Origin: CAZCEC01 sp964497615
GTDB lineage: Bacteria; Chloroflexota; Anaerolineae; Anaerolineales; UBA6663
Length of the DNA: 64,000 bases
Reading direction: 5' to 3'
Assembly (NCBI GenBank): GCA_964497615.1
Contig: CAZCEC010000009.1
Span: 59,392 to 123,391, forward strand
The position numbers and the translations under genes were made by a program. Below the pieces are notes generated by a model, which saw only the letters and a list, made by a program, of their open reading frames with translations, was not told the origin of the DNA and made no database searches. How positions within the stretch are numbered: the first letter of the stretch is position 1; every line of letters begins with the position of its first letter. Below, in pieces: positions 1 to 8,661 of this stretch.

Positions 1-137
1 GGAAATCTGCGGCCATGCGGGCCTCCCAGGCTGGCACACGCCTCCCCCCGTCTGGCACCCTTGTTGCATCGTATCCAGGCAGCGCGCGCCGTTCCCTTGC
101 TTTCGGCAAGGCAAACCATCCCGGCCGCGCCGGGCCC

Positions 138-1283
138 ATGACCCTTATTGGAAAAGGCTGGTTCATCTGGCAAGTGGCGCGCTGCGAGGGCGGATCGCCC
201 GCGGCCATCGCCGACAAGGCCGTTGCCGCAGGCCTCAGCCACGTGCTGCTCAAGGTGGCCGAGCGCACGTACGCCTATGGCGTTGACCGCCAGGGCCGCG
301 ACCTCGTCCGCGCCGCCGCCGAGGAACTGCACGCACGCGGCCTCCAGGTGTGGGGCTGGCATTACGTCTATGGGGATAAGCCCGTCGCCGAGGCCGAGAT
401 TGCCGTGCGCCGCTGCACCGAGCTGGCGCTCGACGGCTACGTGATCGACGCGGAGCGCGAGTACAAGCTGCCCGGCCGGGCCGCCGCCGCCCAGCGCTTC
501 ATGGCCTCCCTGCGCGGCGCGCTGCCGGCGGGCGTGCCGGTAGCCCTATCTTCCTATCGCTACCCCGCGCTGCACCGGCAGGTGCCGTGGGCGGAATTTC
601 TGGAAGGCTGCGACCTGGCGATGCCGCAGGTCTATTGGGAGCAATCGCACAACGCCGCCCAGCAGCTTGCCCGGTCGGTGCGCGAATACCAGGACGCCAA
701 TCTGGTGCGGCACCCGCGCCCCGTCATCCCCACCGGCGCGGCCTATGGCACCAATGGCTGGCGCGCCACGCCGGACGACATCCAGGCCTTCCTGCGCGAG
801 GCCCAGCGGCTGTCGCTCTCCGCCGCGAACTTCTACAGTTGGGACTATGCCGCGAGCGCCAACAATGGCGACCTATGGGAGGCCGTGGCCGCCTTCGACT
901 GGCGGCCCGGCGAGATCACGCCGGACGTGGAGGGCCCCGTGCGCCGCTACTTCGAGGCTCTCAACCAGGGGTCGCTTCAGCGCGTGCTCGACTGTTACGA
1001 CCCGCAGGCCGCGCACGTCACGGCGCCGCGCACCCGCGTGGGCCATCTGGCGCTTCGCGAGTGGTATGGCGACTTCCTGCAAGACCTGGCGGGCGCCGAG
1101 TTCACGCTCCAGTCACTCTCTGGCTCCGGCAACACGCGCCATGCCGAGTGGACCGCCGTGGCCCCGCAGGCCCAGGTGCTCGATGGGGCCGACACCTTCG
1201 GCGTGCTCGATGGCCGCATCATCTATCACACCACGGCCTACCGCCTGATCCGCACGCCCGATATCGTTCTGGCCGCAACTTGA
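138..1283 (+). CDS. GH-like TIM-barrel protein with C-terminal SnoaL-like domain
   Basis: A 381-residue protein with two modules. Residues ~1-255 look like a TIM-barrel glycoside-hydrolase-like domain: strand/helix alternation with blocks such as GWHYVYGD, GYVIDAE, LAMPQVYWE and FYSWDYA, the sort seen in GH25/GH18-like families. Residues ~265-375 look like a SnoaL/NTF2-like cone (VRRYFEALNQGSLQRVLDCY). The ATG at 138 was preferred over the upstream in-frame codon at 15 because the 41 extra residues are low-complexity and the domain begins directly at MTLIGKGWF. No signal peptide is seen, so it is probably cytoplasmic. Substrate is unknown; a non-catalytic role cannot be excluded because I could not fix a Glu/Asp catalytic pair. 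It converges with the next gene across a 12-bp inverted repeat. Confidence 0.7.
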   Translation: MTLIGKGWFIWQVARCEGGSPAAIADKAVAAGLSHVLLKVAERTYAYGVDRQGRDLVRAAAEELHARGLQVWGWHYVYGDKPVAEAEIAVRRCTELALDGYVIDAEREYKLPGRAAAAQRFMASLRGALPAGVPVALSSYRYPALHRQVPWAEFLEGCDLAMPQVYWEQSHNAAQQLARSVREYQDANLVRHPRPVIPTGAAYGTNGWRATPDDIQAFLREAQRLSLSAANFYSWDYAASANNGDLWEAVAAFDWRPGEITPDVEGPVRRYFEALNQGSLQRVLDCYDPQAAHVTAPRTRVGHLALREWYGDFLQDLAGAEFTLQSLSGSGNTRHAEWTAVAPQAQVLDGADTFGVLDGRIIYHTTAYRLIRTPDIVLAAT

Positions 1284-1293
1284 CCGGACGCAC

Positions 1294-1354
1294 AGACCTG
1301 CCAGGTTCTGCATCGCGCGCCTCTATCGGCTCGCACGCAAATCCTGGCAGGTCT
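1294..1354. repeat. 12-bp perfect inverted repeat between convergent genes
   Basis: AGACCTGCCAGG at 1294-1305 is the exact reverse complement of CCTGGCAGGTCT at 1343-1354, with a 37-nt spacer. It lies in the 105-bp gap between the stops of two convergent genes. There is no T-tract, so it is not a classic intrinsic terminator. It may be a REP-like or small non-autonomous element, or a bidirectional transcript-end structure. Confidence 0.7.
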
Positions 1355-1388
1355 TGGCCTTCACCATCAAAATGACTGGGTGGCCGTC

Positions 1389-2555
1389 TCAGTACCGGAA
1401 GACCGCGGCCAACGGCTGCCAGGCCGGCATCTGTTCCGCCGGCACGACATAGACCGCGCCGCTGTTGAGATAGGCCTGCACCGTCGCCATGTCCAGCAGG
1501 TCTTCATTCTCGGCCGTCGGCTGAGCCTGGAGCACCACCTCCCCGGTCTCGGCCACGAACTGGCCCCATTGGTGCGCGCCCAAGCGCGCAAACAGGCTCT
1601 CCACCCGGCCAAAGTGGGCGGCCGCGACGATCTCGGGCACGTCGGTGGAGGCCAGCGGGCTGCCCGCCCCCACCAGCGCCTTGAATTTGTCCACCGCCGC
1701 CTCGCGCGGCTGGATGATGGCTGGCCGCACAATGTCCCAGGCCCGCGCGTGCAGCTCCTCAGCGCGCAGATCATCTGGATTGCCGTACAAGCCCTCGTCT
1801 ATCAGGCCGGGATAGCTGTTGGCCTCGCGATACAACGGGTGCAGATACTCCACCCCAGCCAGCACCAGCGGCGCCTGGCGCGCCCCCAGCCATTCCCGCA
1901 GCCCGTGGTTCACGCGCTGGAAGTAGCGCAGGATGTCGCTCTTGGTGTCCTCCTCGCCGCCGCCGTGGCCGTGATAGATCGCCGTCCCCCGCCCCACCGG
2001 CGCGGTGGTGGCGGTGTGGAACTGCACGCTCTTCACGAGCGTTTCCTCCGCCAGCGCTTCCTTCAGGCCCTGCGGAATGGTGTCCACATCTACTTCGCGC
2101 ACCGCGTGCCGGGTGCCCTCCAGCAGCCGGGCTTGCTTCTGGCTCAGCGCCAGAATGTAGAAGACGCCATCCGGCCGCAGCGCCCGCAGCAGCGGCTTGA
2201 GGTGCATCCGCGAACCCACCACCACCAGTTCTTCCACCTCATACGTCAGCGGGTACTGCCACGATTGCCCTTCGGTCAGAAACAGCGCCAGGCCATTGGC
2301 CGGGTTCTCCGCAAAGTACCGGCGCGGCAGCAGGTCTTCGGCCGGCGCCAGCAGGGCCTGCGCCTCGGGCGCCCGCACCCCCATCGCCAGCAGGCGTCTT
2401 TCGGCCTCAGCCAGCAAATTCCTCAGCCGGATGGGGTCCTGCTGGCCATCCGGCCCAACCGGGTGAGTCGGCATGAAGAGCGAGACGCATGGCTGGCTGC
2501 GAATCTCGGCTAGAGTGCGCAGTTCTTCCCGCGATACAACTTCATACGACGGCAT
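1389..2555 (-). CDS. baeRF-family (eRF1/Pelota-like) protein
   Basis: A 388-residue protein resembling the bacterial archaeo-eukaryotic release factor (baeRF) families. It carries the usual blocks in order: CVSLFMPTH near the N terminus, DPIRLRNLL, a GLALFL strand, FYILALSQKQARLL, then the domain-3-like segment PLVLAGVEYLHPLYREAN and the C-terminal GNPDDL...LHARAWDIV. Family members are thought to act on ribosomes or peptidyl-tRNA, but function is largely unproven. The ATG at 2555 has a good ribosome site (AAAGGAG, about 7 nt upstream) and begins at the conserved N terminus; a longer reading to 2831 adds only low-complexity residues. It lies 355 bp downstream of rsmD and probably has its own promoter. 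Confidence 0.75.
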   Translation of the reverse strand: MPSYEVVSREELRTLAEIRSQPCVSLFMPTHPVGPDGQQDPIRLRNLLAEAERRLLAMGVRAPEAQALLAPAEDLLPRRYFAENPANGLALFLTEGQSWQYPLTYEVEELVVVGSRMHLKPLLRALRPDGVFYILALSQKQARLLEGTRHAVREVDVDTIPQGLKEALAEETLVKSVQFHTATTAPVGRGTAIYHGHGGGEEDTKSDILRYFQRVNHGLREWLGARQAPLVLAGVEYLHPLYREANSYPGLIDEGLYGNPDDLRAEELHARAWDIVRPAIIQPREAAVDKFKALVGAGSPLASTDVPEIVAAAHFGRVESLFARLGAHQWGQFVAETGEVVLQAQPTAENEDLLDMATVQAYLNSGAVYVVPAEQMPAWQPLAAVFRY

Positions 2556-2910
2556 ACCCAGGCTCCTTTCATCCGCTCTGGCGCCGCCCGCGAGTAACGG
2601 TGCGAGCGCCAGTCTATACGCTTCATCCGCGCCGCCGGAAAGCAGCCATCGCCGGTCGGCATTGGCATCTTTGCTGCCAGGCCCGGCGGCTCTTTGGTCT
2701 CCTCTGGGGTTGTGATTGGAAATGCGCTTGGGGCTCAGGCCGATCCGCTCCCTCGCGGACCAGCGTTTTTGGTCAAACAGTATCGGAGTTGTGAACCGAA
2801 ATTGCTGCGGGCGCATCGGCCTCGGGTGCATATTCCCTTCGTCAGCCGCCGGAGCGTATGTCTGTGCCTACACCATTACTGTACCACGAATTCCCATCCG
2901 GCCAAACCTC
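2556..2910. other. Gene-free stretch between rsmD and baeRF
   Basis: A 355-bp stretch, more A/T-rich towards 2760-2900. No convincing ORF or RNA was seen. It must hold the promoter of the baeRF gene, whose ribosome site lies just upstream of 2555, but no clear -35/-10 pair stands out. Confidence 0.5.
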
Positions 2911-3474
2911 TCACGTGCCCGGCCGTTCATAGAAAACCAGCAGGGTATTCCCGTACTTTCGCTCGTCCACCTGTGTCAAGTTGGTCAAGGGCAGCGGCTC
3001 GAACTCCTTGGGATCAATCTGCGCCACCACCACGCCATCCGGGTTCACCCAGGCGGGCCGCGTGTCGAGCGCCGTCAGGGTCTGGGCCCACAACCCCGCG
3101 TACTGCGGCGGAGCGACGTGGATGTAGTCGAACCCCTCGCGCGGTTCGTTCCGCAGATGAATGAACACGTCGGTCCGCAGCGCCCGCCCCTCGCGCTCGA
3201 ACCCGGCCGCCCGCAGGTTGGCCTGGATCGTGTTCACGGCCTGGCGGTCGTTCTCCACGAACACCGCCCGCGCCGCGCCGCGGCTGAGCGCCTCGATGCC
3301 CACGCTGCCCGTGCCTGCGAACAGGTCCAGCACCGCTGCGCCCCGGATGGAGTCGCCGAGGATGTTGAACAGGGACTCCTTGGCCCGGTCAGAGATGGGC
3401 CGCGTGCCCGAACCGGGCACCATTTGCAGCCGGCGCCCCTTGGCCTTGCCAGCGATGACGCGAATTCCCGCCAT
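2911..3474 (-). CDS. rsmD: 16S rRNA (guanine-N2)-methyltransferase RsmD
   Basis: A 187-residue class I SAM-dependent methyltransferase of the RsmD family, which methylates G966 of 16S rRNA during 30S assembly. The N terminus MAGIRVIAGKAKGRRL and TRPISDRAKESLFNIL (residues 25-39) are family signatures. Motif I is LDLFAGTGS at residues 49-57. The catalytic (D/N)PP(Y/F) loop reads APPQY at 121-125, with Ala in the usual acidic/Asn position and an inserted Gln, so the motif is non-standard. Length is typical. It follows the large membrane protein gene on the same strand with a 41-bp gap. Confidence 0.88.
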   Translation of the reverse strand: MAGIRVIAGKAKGRRLQMVPGSGTRPISDRAKESLFNILGDSIRGAAVLDLFAGTGSVGIEALSRGAARAVFVENDRQAVNTIQANLRAAGFEREGRALRTDVFIHLRNEPREGFDYIHVAPPQYAGLWAQTLTALDTRPAWVNPDGVVVAQIDPKEFEPLPLTNLTQVDERKYGNTLLVFYERPGT

Positions 3475-3515
3475 GCCTCAACTCCTTGCGCGCGTTCGAG
3501 GCGGCGCGCCAGTCT

Positions 3516-5867
3516 TCATGGGCGCACCTCAAACGCCTCGCTCAGCACAACCCCATCTACCTCGGTGGGCTGGCCGGCCGCGTCCAGCACCCGCAGCCGC
3601 ACGCCCGTGTCGCCGTCCCACAAGCCGGCCATCAACCGGTACACGCCCGCGGGCGCGTCCGGCCTGATTTGCGCCGTGTGCTCATCGCGCACGTAACGGT
3701 CCAGCGGCCAGCGGCTGGTGGGGAAGTCGGCCGGATTTTCCTTGTCGGACTGGCCCCACAACCGCCCATCCGGCCCAATCAAGTGGATGAATACCCGCCA
3801 GTCGCGCCCCACCGGCGCGGTGGCCTTCCAGTATAGAGTCACGGGAACGCTTTGGCCAGAAGCGGCGCTCGTGCGCGGCAAATCGAAACCCAACAGGGCC
3901 AGGCTGCCCTCCAGCGGCGTATAGGCCTGGTGCTGCGCCACCAGCACCCCACTCCCGGTGGACTCGACCCGCCACCAGCCCCCGCCATCCGCCGCCAGCC
4001 GCACCACCATGCCGGCGACGACGATGGCTGCCAGCACCAATGCCTGCGTCCCCGGCAGCGGCTCGTGGGCGGGCCGCGCGATGGACAGCCGCAGCCGCCA
4101 CACTGCCAGCGCCGCCAGCGCCAACGCGGCCAGGAGGCTTAGCCCTCCGGCCACCCAGCGCGGCGCCGTGTCCTCCAGCCGCACCAGCACCTCGTGCTCG
4201 CCGGCCGGCACCCACAGCGTGATCCAGCCCTCCGGCTCGGAGAGCGTGATGTCCACGGGCGCGCCGTCCACGTAGGCCGTCCAGCCGGGCCAGTAGAACG
4301 TAAACAGGCGCAGCACGAATTCGGAGCCGCCCCGCACCAGAAACGTGTCTTGCTGCGGGCCGTGCTCCAGCACCGTCACCGTCGTGCCCACTGGCAGGGT
4401 GGCCCGGTTCACCTTGTCCACCGTGCCCGTCTCGTACGAGTCGATCAGGCTCATCTGCGGCGGGGGCACTACCACCGCGCCCACCGGCAGAAAGTCGTTA
4501 GCCGAGGTGGTGCCGATGCCGCGGCCGTTCAATTCGGTCTCCAGGATGCGCCGCGCGGTCAGGGGGCCAAAGTCTGGCCAGGCGGGAGGATAAAGCTGCG
4601 GCATGGCCGCCGCGATGCAGGCCGCCACCGCCACGCCGGCCAGCGCCAGCCGCCCGTGCCGCCACGCCAATCCATCGGCCCAGCCCAGCGCCGCACCCGC
4701 CAGCACGCCCAGGGTCAGGGCCGCCGGTCCCAGGAACCGTGTGGGGAATTGGAAGTAGGCCATCGGCGGGATCGCTTCCCACACACTCTGCGAGGCCGGC
4801 AGCATCAGGTAGATGAGCCCCAGCGACGCAAACGCAAAGAACAGCACCGAGAGCCGCCGCAGCCTAGGGCGAAAGACGGTCAGCATCCCCAGCGCGGCCA
4901 GCACCCACTGCGGCAGCCCCAAGTTGTGATGGAACCGCATCTGCGTGGCGCCGAGGTCAAAAATCTGCGACGGCGAGAACAGCTCGGCCGCGCCGATGAA
5001 GTGCCGCCGAAAGTCGAAATAGGTGCCGCTGGCGACGTTACGAAACTGCACCGCGTCGCGCTCCAGGATGGCCGGCAGCCACATGAAGGCGCTCACCGCC
5101 AACCCCAGCCCCGCCGCCACCGCCAGCGCCCCAATCAGTTTGCGCCGCACCGAGGCCTGCGACACTTCCTCGCGCATCACCCAGGCGCCAAAGAACATCT
5201 GCCCAAAGACCACATCCCAGGCCAGCCAGACCAGCAGCAGTCCAAAGAACAGCAGCGCCATCAAGTTGTGCGACAGGATCACCCCAGCCAGCAGCAGCGC
5301 GGCGATGACCATATCCCCCGGCGAGGCGGTGCGGCGCAGCCGCGCAAACGCCCACAGGGCCAACGGCGCCAGCGCAATCGCCAGGGTCTCGGGCGCGTCA
5401 CCGCGCGCATGCGGATCGATGTAGACCATATACGGCGCCAGGACGAAGGCCGCCGCGCTCACCACCCCAGCCAGCGCCCCCCACCGGTCGCGCACGAAGA
5501 GGTACATGCCCGCCGCCCCCAGGTAGGCGGAGGCCACCAGCACAAACTTCACCCCCGCCACCGCCGCGCCGTCGCCCGCGCCGATCAGCACGCCGTAGGC
5601 GGCGCCCAGGTAGTAAGACAGGGGCGCGTAGTAGTGGAACACCGGGTAGCCAAATGCGTAGAACAGGTCCGGCGCCCAGCGCTGATACCACACGCCCGCC
5701 TGCCAGCCGGCGATGATCTCGTAGGTGCGGTAGGCGTGCATCTCCGCATCCGTGAAGGTCGGCAGGCTGACGCGCGTGATGAACGGCCACACCGCCAGCG
5801 TTGCCAACAGCAGGGCCGCCAGCAGGCCGGGGTCCAGCGCAAGTCGCGTTTGCTTCGTCTTTGCCAT
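3516..5867 (-). CDS. Large GT-C-like integral membrane protein with C-terminal beta-sandwich
   Basis: A protein of 783 residues with many hydrophobic segments in the first ~600 residues, then two beta-rich soluble portions. Near the N terminus, SLPTFTDAEMHAYRTYEI resembles the acidic first-loop motif of GT-C/PMT-like enzymes, followed by YPVFHYYAPLSYYLGAAYG and DPHARGDAPE. The C terminus (SVPVTLYWKATAPV...FIHLIGPDG...AGVYRLMAGLWD) matches a beta-sandwich common at the ends of Chloroflexota membrane proteins. The first loop and middle also resemble bacterial '6-pyruvoyl-tetrahydropterin synthase-related' membrane proteins, a misleading family name. A role in transferring sugars from lipid carriers is inferred. 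An in-frame GTG at 5906 is an alternative start. Confidence 0.65.
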   Translation of the reverse strand: MAKTKQTRLALDPGLLAALLLATLAVWPFITRVSLPTFTDAEMHAYRTYEIIAGWQAGVWYQRWAPDLFYAFGYPVFHYYAPLSYYLGAAYGVLIGAGDGAAVAGVKFVLVASAYLGAAGMYLFVRDRWGALAGVVSAAAFVLAPYMVYIDPHARGDAPETLAIALAPLALWAFARLRRTASPGDMVIAALLLAGVILSHNLMALLFFGLLLVWLAWDVVFGQMFFGAWVMREEVSQASVRRKLIGALAVAAGLGLAVSAFMWLPAILERDAVQFRNVASGTYFDFRRHFIGAAELFSPSQIFDLGATQMRFHHNLGLPQWVLAALGMLTVFRPRLRRLSVLFFAFASLGLIYLMLPASQSVWEAIPPMAYFQFPTRFLGPAALTLGVLAGAALGWADGLAWRHGRLALAGVAVAACIAAAMPQLYPPAWPDFGPLTARRILETELNGRGIGTTSANDFLPVGAVVVPPPQMSLIDSYETGTVDKVNRATLPVGTTVTVLEHGPQQDTFLVRGGSEFVLRLFTFYWPGWTAYVDGAPVDITLSEPEGWITLWVPAGEHEVLVRLEDTAPRWVAGGLSLLAALALAALAVWRLRLSIARPAHEPLPGTQALVLAAIVVAGMVVRLAADGGGWWRVESTGSGVLVAQHQAYTPLEGSLALLGFDLPRTSAASGQSVPVTLYWKATAPVGRDWRVFIHLIGPDGRLWGQSDKENPADFPTSRWPLDRYVRDEHTAQIRPDAPAGVYRLMAGLWDGDTGVRLRVLDAAGQPTEVDGVVLSEAFEVRP

Positions 5868-6247
5868 GCGTGCCAAGGGGGCCGGCTCGCCACGTTCGCC
5901 GAGCACAGCCCCCGCCTAGTCAACTTTTGTTGTACGACCTACTTCATTGCCCCCCAAACGTCGTCCCAGCCGCGTCAGCCACGAGCGTCCATGCATCAAC
6001 TACCCGGTCGTGAGTGTTTCGCAGGGCGATTCCTTACCTTCGTTTGCGGAGCATACCGATAATTCGAATAACTCGCCAAGTCGATAGCGTAAGGCGGTCT
6101 ATTGTGCGGGAGAGCTTGTACAGAGCGTCCAGCAAAAGCATTGTGACCGCAATCATGCCAGTAACGAAACTGCTACTTGGGGGCCTTTAGGTGCCGGTCC
6201 TATGCCGCCTGACTTCTCTTCAAAGAAGATTCTTACTGGAGTGTCAT
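5868..6247. other. Gene-free, A/T-richer intergenic stretch
   Basis: About 380 bp between the large membrane protein gene and sucD, both on the minus strand. It is more A/T-rich than its surroundings. A short inverted repeat (TCTTC/GAAGA, 6217-6229) lies just past the sucD stop but has only a 5-bp stem. No ORF or RNA gene is convincing. It probably carries the sucD transcript end and the promoter of the membrane protein gene. Confidence 0.5.
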
Positions 6248-7105
6248 TTAACTGAGAAGATCTGGGATCTCTTCAGGGTGCCCCGCCACCTTGACGTTGG
6301 CGGCCTGGAGCGCCTTGATCTTGTCGGCCGCCAGCCCGGTGCCGCCTTCGATGATGGCCCCGGCGTGGCCCATGCGCTTGCCGGGCGGCGCGGTCTGGCC
6401 GGCGATGAAGGCGGCCACCGGCTTGGTCATGTGGTCGGCGATGTATTCCGCCGCCAACTCCTCGTCGTTGCCGCCGATTTCGCCGATCATCACCACCTTC
6501 TCGGTGCGCGGGTCGGCGTTGAAGAGCGCCAGCACATCAATGAAGTTCAGCCCCTTGACCGGGTCGCCGCCGATGCCCACGCAGGTGGATTGGCCCATGC
6601 CCTTCGCCGTCAGCGCCGCGATGACCTCATACGTCAGCGTGCCGGACCGCGCCACGATGCCCACATGGCCAGGCTTGGCTACGTGACCGGGGATGATGCC
6701 CACTTTGGCCTCGCCTGGCGTCAGCAGGCCGGGGCAATTGGGCCCCACCAGCAGCACGCCCTTATGATCCAGGTACTGCCGGACCTTCATCATGTCCTGC
6801 ACCGGCATGTTCTCGGAGATGGTCACGACGAGCTTGATCCCAGCGTCGGCGGCCTCGTACATCGCATCCGGCGCAAAGCGGGCGGGCACGAACGACAGCG
6901 CGCAGTTCGCGCCGGTCGAATCCACGGCTGCCTTCACCGTATCAAAGACTGGCACCCCTTCCACCCACTCGCCGCCCTTGCCGGGCGTCACGCCCGCCAC
7001 CACCTTGGTGCCGTAGGCCAGCATCTGCTTGGTGTGGAACAGGCCCTCGCGGCCCGTCATCCCCTGCACCACCAACCGCGTGTCTTTGTTGACAAGAATG
7101 CTCAT
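6248..7105 (-). CDS. sucD: Succinyl-CoA ligase (ADP/GDP-forming) alpha subunit
   Basis: A 285-residue SucD. With SucC it converts succinyl-CoA, ADP/GDP and phosphate to succinate and ATP/GTP in the TCA cycle. The CoA-binding Rossmann region begins VVQGMTGREGLFH at residues 12-24, GPNCPGLLTPGEAKVGIIPG is at 121-140, and the phosphohistidine motif GHAGAII places the active-site His at 247. Length is typical. It lies 26 bp downstream of sucC on the same strand, so the two are a clear operon. Confidence 0.96.
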   Translation of the reverse strand: MSILVNKDTRLVVQGMTGREGLFHTKQMLAYGTKVVAGVTPGKGGEWVEGVPVFDTVKAAVDSTGANCALSFVPARFAPDAMYEAADAGIKLVVTISENMPVQDMMKVRQYLDHKGVLLVGPNCPGLLTPGEAKVGIIPGHVAKPGHVGIVARSGTLTYEVIAALTAKGMGQSTCVGIGGDPVKGLNFIDVLALFNADPRTEKVVMIGEIGGNDEELAAEYIADHMTKPVAAFIAGQTAPPGKRMGHAGAIIEGGTGLAADKIKALQAANVKVAGHPEEIPDLLS

Positions 7106-7131
7106 TGGTAATCGTCCAAACGCCTTCCGGC

Positions 7132-8265
7132 TTAGCCGCGTGCCGCGGCCACGGCCTTCTGGGCCGCATCCGCCAGCGAGGTGGCCGTCATCAAGTTTGC
7201 TTCGGCCAGGATCTGCCGCCCCTCGGCCTCATTGGTGCCCACCAGCCGCACCACCATCGGCACGCTCCGCGGCTGCTCCTTCATCGCGGTGATGATGCCG
7301 CGCGCCACCTCGTCGCAGCGGGTGATGCCGCCGAAGATGTTTACCAGCACGGCTTTGACCTTCGGGTCGGACAGGATGATGCGGAACGCCGCCGCCACCT
7401 TGTCGGCCTGCGCCCCGCCGCCGATGTCCAGGAAGTTCGCGGGCGAGCCGCCAAACAATTGCACGATGTCCATCGTGCCCATTGCCAGCCCGGCCCCGTT
7501 CACCATGCAGCCAATTTCGCCGTCCAGCTTGACGTACGACAGGCCGTACTTGCGCGCCTCGGTCTCCTGCGGCGACTCCTCGTCCAGGTCGCGCATCTCG
7601 GCCAGGTCGTGGTGCCGATAGAGTGCGTTATCGTCCAGGATGATCTTGCCGTCCAGCGCCACCAGCCGCCCGTCGCCGGTGATCACCAGCGGATTGATCT
7701 CGGCCAGGCTGGCATCGCAACTCTGGTAGGTGGCATACAGCCCGCGCGCCACGGTCTCGAACGCGCGCCACTGGTCGCGCGGCAGCTCAATCGCCAGCGC
7801 CACGTTGCGGATCTGGTAGTCGCGCAGCCCCAGCAGCGGGTCAATGTGCTCCCGGATAATCTTGCCGGGGTCGGTGCGCGCCACCTCCTCGATCTCGATC
7901 CCGCCTTCCGCCGAGGCGATCAGCACCGGCCGGCGCGCGGCCCGGTCGTTGGTGATGGCGAAGTAGATTTCCTTCTTGATGTCGGCGGCCTCGTCCACCA
8001 GCACCTTGCGCACCGGCAGGTCCTTGATGGTCATGCTCAGAATCTTGGTCGCCAGGTTTTCGGCTTCCTCAGCCGACCGGGCCAGCTTGATGCCGCCGGC
8101 CTTGCCGCGCCCGCCCACCAGCACCTGGCTCTTGACCACCACGCGCCCGCCCAGCTCAGTGGCGATGTCGCGCGCCTCCCGCGCGGTGGCCGCCACCCGG
8201 CCGCGCGGAATGGGGATGCCGTTCTTGGCGAAGAGCAGCTTCGATTGATACTCGTGCAGCTTCAA
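7132..8265 (-). CDS. sucC: Succinyl-CoA ligase (ADP/GDP-forming) beta subunit
   Basis: A 377-residue ATP-grasp protein. The N terminus MKLHEYQSKLLFAKNGIPIPRG and KSQVLVGGRGKAGG (residues ~44-57) are diagnostic, and the C-terminal ligase half includes GAGLAMGTMDIVQLFGG and VNIFGGITRCDEVA. It binds nucleotide and, with SucD, forms the TCA-cycle enzyme. It is the first gene of the sucC-sucD operon. A -10-like TAGAAT (minus strand, 8319-8324) lies upstream, but the matching -35 is weak. Confidence 0.96.
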   Translation of the reverse strand: MKLHEYQSKLLFAKNGIPIPRGRVAATAREARDIATELGGRVVVKSQVLVGGRGKAGGIKLARSAEEAENLATKILSMTIKDLPVRKVLVDEAADIKKEIYFAITNDRAARRPVLIASAEGGIEIEEVARTDPGKIIREHIDPLLGLRDYQIRNVALAIELPRDQWRAFETVARGLYATYQSCDASLAEINPLVITGDGRLVALDGKIILDDNALYRHHDLAEMRDLDEESPQETEARKYGLSYVKLDGEIGCMVNGAGLAMGTMDIVQLFGGSPANFLDIGGGAQADKVAAAFRIILSDPKVKAVLVNIFGGITRCDEVARGIITAMKEQPRSVPMVVRLVGTNEAEGRQILAEANLMTATSLADAAQKAVAAARG

Positions 8266-8661
8266 TGAAACCTCCGGGGATCGCCGGGCGCCGCCGCCTG
8301 CGGCGGGCCCATGCCTGTATTCTAACGCATTTTGGAGGGGGCGAACGACGGCACACTCATCCCGGGGAGCCGGCGAATGGCCCCTTCACGCCGTTCCGGG
8401 GTGCTTCGCTAAATTCGCGCCTAGAGGCCTCCGGCCACCGCGTCCCTCTTCAGGGACGCAAGACGTGTAGCCAATTCGCCAGCGTTACCAGTCTGGGGGC
8501 GGCATTCAAGCCCGGCAGGCCAAGTCATTCCGAGCGCCCGCTCTTGGCGTGAAAAATCTGCTGATGAGTGGCGGCGCGATTCCTCACCCGCGTTGGACTG
8601 GCGGTGGGTCAAGCGGGCCAAGGCGGATACGGTGTGACAGGCCCAGCCGGGCCGGACTGGG
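8266..8661. other. Gene-free stretch with hairpin
   Basis: About 396 bp between the NHL gene end and the sucC start. GCGTCCC at 8440-8446 pairs with GGGACGC at 8453-8459 (6-nt loop) without a T-tract. This may mark the end of the agl23-NHL transcript. The right end holds the likely sucC promoter (TAGAAT at 8319-8324, minus strand). Short ORFs here look like noise. Confidence 0.45.

Noticed and set aside
1294..1354. Insertion sequence bounded by the 12-bp arms
   Set aside because: Only 37 nt lie between the arms and no target duplication is evident.
4194..6062. Long plus-strand ORF (622 codons) opposite the membrane protein gene
   Set aside because: Its translation is rich in Arg, His, Gln and Pro with no domain. 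It is the antisense shadow of a GC-rich gene.
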